Source: Flavobacterium sp. 5
Lineage (GTDB): Bacteria > Bacteroidota > Bacteroidia > Flavobacteriales > Flavobacteriaceae
Direction of reading: 5' to 3'
DNA length: 64,000 nt
Assembly: GCF_002813295.1 (NCBI RefSeq)
Contig: NZ_PHUE01000001.1
Coordinates: 4,774,001 to 4,838,000 of the forward strand
Shown here: in pieces, positions 53,366 to 62,300 of the stretch
Numbering within the stretch: position 1 is the stretch's first letter
How the letters are laid out: the number at the start of each line of letters is the position of its first letter
The notes under the pieces: model-generated
Told to the model about the DNA's origin: nothing
Database searches by the model: none
What the model saw: only the letters and a program-made list of their open reading frames with translations
Position numbers and translations under genes: made by a program

Positions 53366-54256
53366 TTAAATTTTACCGTAGTACATAGCTTTTACAATAC
53401 CATCTGAAAGTCCAATTTTAGGAACATAAATCTGTCTAGCTCCACTCCATTTCATAGCATTAAGATAAATACGAGTTGCTGGTACAATAACATCAGCTCT
53501 ATCAGGGTTCAATCCTAATTGAGAAATTCTTTGCTCATATGTGAGAGAATTCAAATAAGCATATTGAGAATTTATATAAATGTAAGACAAAGGTTTTTCC
53601 TGAACTTTTCCTGACATTTTAAACAGCTTATTGATATTACCTCCAGAACCTATTAAGGTAACCTCTTCATAATCGGCAGTATTTTGTTTAATCCATTTCT
53701 CTATTTCTTCCCAAACAACATCGCAAACCATTTCATTTAGCAAACGCACTGTTCCCGCTTTAAACGATCTTGAATTCACCATTTTTCCATTAGAAAACAA
53801 TGTAAATTCTGTACTACCACCACCAACATCTACAAATAAATAGGCTTCATCTGTTTTTAATAAATGATGTAAATCTGTTGAAGCTATTATCGCTGCTTCC
53901 TTTTTACCATCAATAATTTCTATTTTGATATCCGCTTTCTTTTTTATTAAGGCGACTACCTCTTTGGCATTGTATGCTTCACGCATCGCCGATGTTGCAA
54001 ATGCCATGTATCGCTCTACTTTATGTACTTTCATTAATAAATTAAAAGCCTTCATAGCATCAGCCATGCGATCAATATTTTCAGGTGAAATTTCACCTAC
54101 AGTAAAAGCATCCTGTCCTAAACGAATAGGAACACGAACTAATGAACTTTTATTAAATTGAGGTTCTTTATCATCTTCTTCTACAATATTGGTAATCAAT
54201 AAACGCATAGCATTCGACCCAATATCAATAGCAGCATATTTTTTAATTTTAATCAT
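53366..54256 (-). CDS. ppx: Ppx/GppA-family exopolyphosphatase
   Basis: The 296-residue protein is the short two-domain form of the Ppx/GppA family (E. coli Ppx has 513 residues). The phosphate-binding loops are visible: IDIGSNAMRL (10-19) and VDVGGGSTEF (142-151), plus LIGSGGNINKL near residue 200. The enzyme trims phosphate from polyphosphate or hydrolyses pppGpp. It is downstream of ppk1 (55 bp gap) on the same strand, giving a synthesis-degradation pair in one operon. Confidence 0.9.
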   Translation of the reverse strand: MIKIKKYAAIDIGSNAMRLLITNIVEEDDKEPQFNKSSLVRVPIRLGQDAFTVGEISPENIDRMADAMKAFNLLMKVHKVERYMAFATSAMREAYNAKEVVALIKKKADIKIEIIDGKKEAAIIASTDLHHLLKTDEAYLFVDVGGGSTEFTLFSNGKMVNSRSFKAGTVRLLNEMVCDVVWEEIEKWIKQNTADYEEVTLIGSGGNINKLFKMSGKVQEKPLSYIYINSQYAYLNSLTYEQRISQLGLNPDRADVIVPATRIYLNAMKWSGARQIYVPKIGLSDGIVKAMYYGKI

Positions 54257-54311
54257 ATTCTCAAGGATGCGATTTATGTTTTAGAATTTAATTCTATAGG
54301 TTAGCGTAGTT

Positions 54312-56399
54312 TTACTCTTCTTTCAATTCTTCTTTCAGTTCTTCAATCATCTCCACTTTTCGCTGGTAATATTTATAGGTTTCCCATTGTGCTCTAAATA
54401 TTGGATTATCATTTCTAACTCTATATTTATTATCCAATTTAAAAGAATGATATCTGGCTTTTACATTTCCTTTCCAACCAATATCAAAATTATCAATCAA
54501 TTCATTTTTTATTTCTTGATCATAAATAGGACAGGTTACTTCTACTCTAGCATCAATATTTCGAGTCATTATATCTGCAGAAGAAATATATACTTCTGTA
54601 AATCCTGCATTTCCAAAAATATAAACTCTTGAATGTTCTAAGTAATTATCTACTATGCTAATAGCTTCAATATTTTCACTCAATCCTTTAACTCCTGGAA
54701 TTAAGGAACAAATACCTCTCACCTCTAATTGAATTTTCACTCCTGCATTACTTGCTTCATACAATTTATCAATCATAGCTAAGTCAGACAAACTGTTCAT
54801 TTTTAACTTCATAGACGTTTTTCTACCAGCAGTAGCATGTGCAATTTCTCTATCAATCAATTTAGTAAAACGATTTCTAGTGTACTGTGGTGAAACAATG
54901 AGATGTTTATAACGCTGTACCTTATAATTTGCATCAAAAAAATCAAAAATTTTAGATATATCTTTCAAAATTTGAGGATGACATGTAAAAAGTGTCACAT
55001 CTGTATAAATTTTGGCCGTAGATTCATTAAAATTTCCAGTGGAAATAAAACCATATCTTTTAATTTTATTTTTTTCATGTCTTTCAATAACACAAACTTT
55101 GCTATGAACTTTTAATCCCTTTATACCAAATATCAGTTCAATTCCTTCGGTTTGCATTTGCTCTGCATAGGAAATATTAGAAGCTTCATCAAAACGAGCT
55201 TGTAATTCAATTTGAACAGTTACTTTCTTTCCATTTTTAGCAGCATTAATTAATGAACTAATAATTTGAGAATTTTTAGCTAAACGATATAATGTAATTT
55301 TAATCGAACTCACCTTAGGATCTAAAGCCGCTTCACGCAAAAATTTAATTAAATAGGAGAACGATTGATAAGGCGCATTTAATAAATAATCTTTCTCAGC
55401 AATTTTTCCTAAAATGCTACCTTCAAGACTTAATCCAGGTATTGGAAGTGGGTCATTTTTTTCATATAATAAATCAAATCTGCCAAGATTAGGAAAATCC
55501 ATGTAATCTCTCCTATTATGATACCTTCCTCCAGGAATAATACTATCCGTAGAATCAATGTTCATTTTATCAAGAAAAAATTTAAGCGTATCCTTACTGA
55601 TTTCCTGATCATATATAAAACGTACTGGCTCCCCTATTCTTCTATCTTTAACACTTGAAGATATTTTCTCAAGCATACTTTTACTTAAATCACTATCAAT
55701 GTCTAATTGTGCATCTCTTGTTATTTTTATCATATGTGCCGAAACACTTTCATAACTAAAAATATTAAAAATGCTACTCAAATGCATTCTGATAACATCA
55801 TCAATTAAAATGACATATTGTTTTTCATTACTTTGAGGTAATACAACAAAGCGATTTACCATTTTAGGAATTTCAATAATAGCATAGCGTACTTCTTGAT
55901 TTTTTTTCATCACAAGTTTTACCGCTAAGTATCCTAATGAATCTTTTAAAACGGGAAATTCTGCTAAATCATTTAAAATAATAGTAACTAGCTCTGGGCT
56001 TAACTTTTGTATAAAAAATTCTTTTAAAAAAATCTCTTGCTCTTTATTTATATCATTTTCATGAATAATAAAAATATTTTCAGTCTCTAATCGCTCTTCG
56101 ATATTATTAAGTATTCGTAAACTTTCGGACTGCTGTTGTATAACGATCTTCGTTATATCTTTAATCAGCTGTTGAGCTGTTACACCTCCAAAATATTTTT
56201 CACCTGAAATACCGCTCAAGCTTAATCGTCTTATGGCAGCAAATCGAACTCTAAAAAATTCATCTAAATTATTGGAAAAAATTCCTAAAAATCGTAATCT
56301 ATCTAGTAATGGAACTGAATCATCAGCAGCTTCTTGTAGTACTCGAGCATTAAAAGCTAACCAGCTTTTTTCTCTATCTATATATTTTTGTTCAAACAC
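54312..56399 (-). CDS. ppk1: Polyphosphate kinase 1
   Basis: The 695-residue enzyme starts at GTG (complement of 56397-56399), because the family start FEQKYIDREKSWLAFN follows it directly. The N-domain motif FSNNLDEFFRVR (41-52) is intact. The autophosphorylated His432 lies in KVHSKVCVIER, and the second catalytic His589 in YLEHSRVYIF. The length is normal. PPK1 makes polyphosphate from ATP at the inner membrane. The gap to the upstream sixA-like gene is 8 bp and ppx follows after 55 bp, so the three form one operon. Confidence 0.96.
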   Translation of the reverse strand: MFEQKYIDREKSWLAFNARVLQEAADDSVPLLDRLRFLGIFSNNLDEFFRVRFAAIRRLSLSGISGEKYFGGVTAQQLIKDITKIVIQQQSESLRILNNIEERLETENIFIIHENDINKEQEIFLKEFFIQKLSPELVTIILNDLAEFPVLKDSLGYLAVKLVMKKNQEVRYAIIEIPKMVNRFVVLPQSNEKQYVILIDDVIRMHLSSIFNIFSYESVSAHMIKITRDAQLDIDSDLSKSMLEKISSSVKDRRIGEPVRFIYDQEISKDTLKFFLDKMNIDSTDSIIPGGRYHNRRDYMDFPNLGRFDLLYEKNDPLPIPGLSLEGSILGKIAEKDYLLNAPYQSFSYLIKFLREAALDPKVSSIKITLYRLAKNSQIISSLINAAKNGKKVTVQIELQARFDEASNISYAEQMQTEGIELIFGIKGLKVHSKVCVIERHEKNKIKRYGFISTGNFNESTAKIYTDVTLFTCHPQILKDISKIFDFFDANYKVQRYKHLIVSPQYTRNRFTKLIDREIAHATAGRKTSMKLKMNSLSDLAMIDKLYEASNAGVKIQLEVRGICSLIPGVKGLSENIEAISIVDNYLEHSRVYIFGNAGFTEVYISSADIMTRNIDARVEVTCPIYDQEIKNELIDNFDIGWKGNVKARYHSFKLDNKYRVRNDNPIFRAQWETYKYYQRKVEMIEELKEELKEE

Positions 56400-56407
56400 T
56401 TTTTTAT

Positions 56408-56893
56408 CTATTTTAAATCTCTGGGGAATACTGTTTTTTTTGTTTTACCATTACTAATTGAATCCCAAGTTTCACTATCGAATTCTATATGAACAAATCC
56501 GGCTGTAGGTACATTATCAATGTAAACATCCCCAAATTTATTAACAAAATTTGTAATAGCCTCGTTATGTCCAAATATAATTATGTTATCATAACCATTA
56601 CTATATAATTTAATAACATTTTCTAATTTTTTTTCATCAAAAGTATATAGCTCATCTTTGTATACAATACTTTCTAAAGGGTAATTTATATTCTGAGCAA
56701 AAATCAAAGCCGTTTCAACTGCTCTTTCTGCTGTACTACTCCAAATACTAAATATTTTAGGCAAATTTTTAATGATATTGGAGGAAACCAAATGAGCACT
56801 TTGCATTCCTTGTGAAGTTAACGGTCTGTCTTTATCGTGTAAAGGAGCTTCCCAACTAGACTTTGCATGCCGAATTAAAATTAGATTTTTCAT
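56408..56893 (-). CDS. SixA-like phosphohistidine phosphatase
   Basis: The 161-residue protein belongs to the histidine phosphatase (phosphoglycerate-mutase-like) superfamily, small SixA branch. The RHG-type motif is LIRHAKSSW with catalytic His9. DRPLTSQGMQSA, WSSTAERAVETALIFA and IIFGHNEAI (second His) complete the site. SixA removes phosphate from His on HPt domains or from NPr in other bacteria. Directly upstream of ppk1 (8 bp gap), it may act on phosphohistidine of PPK1 or simply share its regulation; that link is an inference. Confidence 0.88.
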   Translation of the reverse strand: MKNLILIRHAKSSWEAPLHDKDRPLTSQGMQSAHLVSSNIIKNLPKIFSIWSSTAERAVETALIFAQNINYPLESIVYKDELYTFDEKKLENVIKLYSNGYDNIIIFGHNEAITNFVNKFGDVYIDNVPTAGFVHIEFDSETWDSISNGKTKKTVFPRDLK

Positions 56894-57257
56894 ACATCAC
56901 AACTATTAATTTTTATTACAATAAAAACATTACTATCCGCAACCAACATAATAAAATGAATTATGGAAATTAGATGATTTCGATTAAGTCAAATTTGATT
57001 AAGCAAAAGATTACTAATAAATCAACTCATAAAATCTTTAGGGACTTACAATTTACAAAAAAGTTTAGAATATTGATCTTAATTTGTATTTGAAATTTTA
57101 TTATTTGCATACTATCTTATTAAATAAATCAATTAAGATTATTTAAAGTCATAGAAATAAAAGAATTATATCAATTACTATTTATCAAAAGTTTTTTTAT
57201 AAAACAAAAAAACTGCCACATTATGACAGTTTCTAATTATAAAATTATTTTTATTAA
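56894..57257. other. AT-rich intergenic DNA with one terminator
   Basis: This 364-bp gap carries the terminator of the CAP-domain gene: AAACTGCCA and TGACAGTTT near 57210-57232, followed by T on the minus strand. It probably also holds the promoter of the sixA-ppk1-ppx operon at its left end. I see no coding frame or repeat in the rest. Confidence 0.6.
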
Positions 57258-57758
57258 TTACATTTTGACAAAAATATTAGTATAATATTTTCTTTTATTC
57301 ACAGGATTTTCTCTGACAGCTATACCAAAATGGGTAAAGTCACCTTCAATATTTTCTTTATGACTTTCACTTTTCATCCAAGCATCAAAAGCTCCTTTAG
57401 CACTATTATAGTTATAAGCAATATTTTCGCTAACCTTTATTGCACCTAATGCTTTAATAATGTTTTCTGAACGGGATTCAAAATCATCATGATTTACAAC
57501 ATTGTTAGTAATCATGTATTCATCATGTTCTTCTGATTTATAAGACACATGATTTATTTTTTCTAATGCATTTAATCCAATACTAACTCTATAATTGTTA
57601 ATTAAAGACATAGTCTCTAATTCTATATCATTATAATTATAAACTGCTACTATCGGTAATTTTTCCTCCGTTTCAATCGAATTATCATCAGATGTACAAG
57701 AGGTATTAAATACAAATATGAACGCAATAGCCAACTTAAATAGTAGTTTTGATTTCAT
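57258..57758 (-). CDS. CAP/SCP-domain lipoprotein
   Basis: The 166-residue precursor has a lipoprotein signal peptide (FIFVFNTSCTSDD, lipid Cys21). The mature part is a single CAP (SCP/TAPS, PR-1) domain: ETMSLINNYRVSIGLNAL, EEHDEYMITNNVVNHDDF, VSENIAYNYNSAKGAFDAWMKSESHKENI (residues 108-136) and HFGIAVRENPVNKRKYYTNIFVKM at the end. The His and Glu residues of the CAP cavity are present (HDEYM, SENIA, SHKENI, HFGIA). Bacterial CAP lipoproteins are common but their activity is unsettled. Own terminator downstream. Confidence 0.9.
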   Translation of the reverse strand: MKSKLLFKLAIAFIFVFNTSCTSDDNSIETEEKLPIVAVYNYNDIELETMSLINNYRVSIGLNALEKINHVSYKSEEHDEYMITNNVVNHDDFESRSENIIKALGAIKVSENIAYNYNSAKGAFDAWMKSESHKENIEGDFTHFGIAVRENPVNKRKYYTNIFVKM

Positions 57759-59384
57759 AACGATTCAAAATTATGTTTACAGTAAACTTGGGGAAAATCT
57801 TTAATTATTAATTATTCATGACTTAGAATACTTATAACAAAAGTAACCATAAATTCGATTAAAACACAAATTTTATCGATAAAATACATTAAAATGTATT
57901 TTTTACATATAAAAAACTTACATTATTATTTACTTATTCTTGCTTAATTTTTAAAATAAAATGGAAAACACAAATATTACTATATACAATCATGAATTCA
58001 AATTAAACATAGTTTTATATCATCTAATACTCCTTTATAATTAGGGGAATTAATTAGTATTAGTTTTATGGAAATTTATCAGGGGAAAAACTCAAACTGG
58101 AGTAAAGATTAATTGATATGCTTTTATAAAACAAAAGATTAGTTGTTAATTTTATCAAAAATCAGGAAAAAATATAATTATTATAATTTTATTAATTTTT
58201 ATAAAAAAACAAGATAATTGAATTATTCATACTAATAAACTCTTTTTATTATATCAAACAAAAATAATTAACAATTAATCAATTCAAATTAGTTAAAAAT
58301 TATAAAAGTTTTTAAAAAATAAGTTTTTTTTTAAATACAAATTCTTACACCGTAAACTCTTCAACGAGTATTTAGGTTTTTCAAAGAGAAACATATCGTA
58401 TTATAAACATTCTTTCTAAATTTGATCTATAAATAACAAATAATAGTTATGTATTAGTTTTTTACCCAAATAAAAACTAATCTTTTTAAAACTGCTCCGG
58501 TTTAATGTTAGTCATTTAATAACTAACAAATTAGAATAATAATTTTGATTTTATTCCCAAATGTAAATCAAAATAGAAATAAGCCTACTTTAGTTTGTAT
58601 TGATTTAATAGTTAATAAAATTTTGATTTAGTTACCAAATCTGAATCAAAAAGCCAATCTAAGTTTGATGATACTTGAAAATCATCCTAACTCATTTTAG
58701 ATATTAAAAAAATTTGATTTTAAAACCAAACTAAATCAATTTTTTAAAGCAAAAACTATTTCAGCCGAATAAAAAACTGATTCAAATAATCAGTTTTCAA
58801 TTTAGACAAAACAAAATTTTAATTTGATTTTTTTTCCCAAATCTTAATCAATCTAAAAGTTGTCTATTAAGACCTAATTGCAAATAATTATTAAGATACA
58901 ATATTTAAATCATCGATTTAAAACAATCTATAGACTCAATTTAATTATTCTAAAAAACTAAGCTATGATGCCTAAAACTACTCAAAACCTATCGAAAGAT
59001 TATTTTTCGAATATCATTCAAAAAACAATCCTGTTTTTGCCTTCTTTTTTTGAAAAAAAAGTTTGGTTGCTCCCTTTTAAAATTTCTCATATATTCTTAC
59101 CAGTCTTTAATTCTTCAAACTCTTTTACAAAATCTGTTATAAGTATACATCAAGTAGAAAAAAACAGAAAAATTAAAAGCGCACCTCCTGAAGAAAAATA
59201 CTATATCCTGTACATTTCAATTTATTGAATTCATACAAGTAAAATCTATCTTTTTGTGATCATTATTGTAAATACTTTAAAGTAATTACGCATTTCGTAT
59301 GCTTTAGTTTTTGACCCCATATAGAATAATTGCTAAGAATCTTTTCTCATAATATTTAGGTTATTCACCTTAAAATAATCAAAA
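57759..59384. other. Long AT-rich region upstream of the SprB-like adhesin
   Basis: About 1.6 kb with very low GC. A frame of 87 codons (58965-59228) exists but its product has no recognisable fold and I do not trust it. The stretch 58543-58850 carries four dyad repeats (separate entry). A hairpin AAAACTGATT/AATCAGTTTT lies at 58773-58797. No tRNA or rRNA is seen. The last 150 bp probably contain the promoter and leader of the adhesin. Confidence 0.55.
58543..58850. repeat. Four copies of a TTTGATTT...AAATCAAA-type dyad
   Basis: Copies begin near 58543, 58621, 58711 and 58821. Each has TTTGATTT, a spacer with CCAAA (TTCCCAAAT, TACCAAAT, AACCAAAC, TTCCCAAAT) and then AATCAA, so each can form a hairpin with CCAAA in the loop. 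Spacing is 78, 90 and 110 bp. They lie 0.5-0.8 kb before the adhesin start. They could be protein sites, RNA hairpins or decayed repeat units. Confidence 0.6.
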
Positions 59385-62300
59385 ATGAAAACAATTTTTA
59401 CTCATTCCGCTAAATTAGCAACAATTTTAATTTTAAGTTATTTTAGTATTTTAACAGCCGTTTCTCAAACAACACCTGTCATTTTCCCTTATAATGGTTT
59501 TGGTATTGATGGTGACCTTAAAGCGAATACTCCAACTTCTAATATCGGAGACTGGATACCTGGCACTGGTGGTGCTGGCGAGTATGTATTCCAACTTAAT
59601 GGTACAGCAGTAAATACAGCTACAACTTATAAATTTACTGAAACATATAATTCCAATGGCGATAACATTTTTACTGGTGGAGGAAAATTTAATGATAACC
59701 CCAATACACAGTGGAGCTGGACAAACAACAAGGCAGGAGGTAAAGGTGATATAAACAACGTTTTAATCCATCTAGGAACTGATTCTAGCAATAATCAATG
59801 GTTAATTATTGCAAGTGATAGATTAGTAACAACTGGAACAAGTTATATTGATTTTGAATTTTTTCAAAATACACTAACAGCAAATGCTGGGGGTAGTTTT
59901 ACCCTAGCTGGAGGAAGAACTATAGGAGACATTTTACTTTCAGTAGAATACTCTAATGGAGGTAGTACTGCAACCGTAAAATTTTATAAATGGGATGGAA
60001 CAGATTATGCATTAGTCAATGATCCTGCTGCTAATGCTTTTGGAAAAACAAATACAAATGTTGTAGATACAATGACAGGAGGAGCATTTGGATCAAGCCA
60101 ATATTCTGCTTATCAATTTGTTGAAGCCGCAATAAATATAAGTGCTTTTTTTGCAGTAAGCAATCCTTGTGCAGGAGCTGAATTTGGTTCTGTTTTAATT
60201 AAAACAAAATCTTCAAATTCTCCAACAGCAGCATTAGATGATTTTGCAGGTCCATATCCTGTAAAACTAATTTTAGGAACTGCAACTATTAGTTATGGTG
60301 ATGGTGATTTTTGTAAAAATGAAGGTATTATACCTGCTACCCTCGGAGGAATCACGGGTGGAACTTTTTCTGCTCCTGCTGGTTTAAGTATTAATCCGGT
60401 TAGTGGATCAATTGATATTACAAATAGTACGGCTGGCTCTTACACTGTAACTTATTCATTTACAACTGGTGGTTGCCCAAAAACAGCAACTACACAAGTA
60501 ACCGTTAATGCTTTACCTGTTGCTACTATTAACACTTCTACTAATGTGTCTTGCTTTGGTGGAAATAATGGTCAAGCTACTACTTCTGTAACTGGAGGGA
60601 CTGCTGCTTATACTTATAGCTGGAATACTACCCCTGTTCAAAATACAGCCATGGCAACTGGACTCGTTGCAGGCACTTATACCGTAACAGTAACAGATGC
60701 GAAAGGATGTACCGATACAGAACAAATTACTATCTCTGAACCACAAAATGCTCTTCTTGCTGCTATTGGTTCTGTTGTTGATGTAAATTGTAAAGGCGAT
60801 GCTTCTGGCTCTGCTACTGCTTCTGCCACTGGTGGAACTGCTGATTATTCTTATAGCTGGAATACTACCCCTGTTCAAAATACAGCCATGGCAACTGGAC
60901 TCGTTGCAGGTACTTATACCGTAACAGTAACAGATGCGAAAGGATGTACCGATACAGAACAAATTACTATCTCTGAACCACAAAATGCTCTTCTTGCTGC
61001 TATTGGTTCTGTTGTTGATGTAAATTGTAAAGGCGATGCTTCTGGCTCTGCAACAGCTTCTGCCACTGGTGGAACTGCTGATTATACTTATAGCTGGAAT
61101 ACTACCCCTGTTCAAAATACAGCCATGGCAACTGGACTCGTTGCAGGCACTTATACCGTAACAGTAACAGATGCGAAAGGATGTACCGATACAGAACAAA
61201 TTACTATCTCTGAACCACAAAATGCTCTTCTTGCTGCTATTGGTTCTGTTGTTGATGTAAATTGTAAAGGCGATGCTTCTGGCTCTGCAACAGCTTCTGC
61301 CACTGGTGGAACTGCTGATTATACTTATAGCTGGAATACTACCCCTATTCAAAACACAGCCATAGCAACTGGACTCGTTGCAGGTACTTATACCGTAACA
61401 GTAACAGATGCGAAAGGATGTACCGATACAGAACAAATTACCATCAACGAACCACAAAATGCTCTTCTTGCTGCTATTGGTTCTGTTGTTGATGTAAATT
61501 GTAAAGGCGATGCTTCTGGCTCTGCTACTGCTTCTGCCACTGGTGGAACTGCTGATTATTCTTATAGCTGGAATACTACCCCTGTTCAAAATACAGCCAT
61601 GGCAACTGGACTCGTTGCAGGTACTTATACCGTAACAGTAACAGATGCGAAAGGATGTACCGATACAGAACAAATTACTATCTCTGAACCACAAAATGCT
61701 CTTCTTGCTGCTATTGGTTCTGTTGTTGATGTAAATTGTAAAGGCGATGCTTCTGGCTCTGCAACAGCTTCTGCCACTGGTGGAACTGCTGATTATACTT
61801 ATAGCTGGAATACTACCCCTATTCAAAATACAGCCATGGCAACTGGACTCGTTGCAGGCACTTATACCGTAACAGTAACAGATGCGAAAGGATGTACCGA
61901 TACAGAACAAATTACTATCTCTGAACCACAAAATGCTCTTCTTGCTGCTATTGGTTCTGTTGTTGATGTAAATTGTAAAGGCGATGCTTCTGGCTCTGCA
62001 ACAGCTTCTGCCACTGGTGGAACTGCTGATTATACTTATAGCTGGAATACTACCCCTGTTCAAAATACAGCCATAGCAACTGGACTCGTTGCAGGTACTT
62101 ATACCGTAACAGTAACAGATGCGAAAGGATGTACCGATACAGAACAAATTACCATCAACGAACCACAAAATGCTCTTCTTGCTGCTATTGGTTCTGTTGT
62201 TGATGTAAATTGTAAAGGCGATGCTTCTGGCTCTGCTACTGCTTCTGCCACTGGTGGAACTGCTGATTATTCTTATAGCTGGAATACTACCCCTGTTCAA

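Noticed and set aside
58965..59228. 87-codon plus-strand frame as a gene
   Set aside because: Composition is that of translated AT-rich DNA, no domain or signal is visible, and there is no promoter or ribosome-binding site that I can support.
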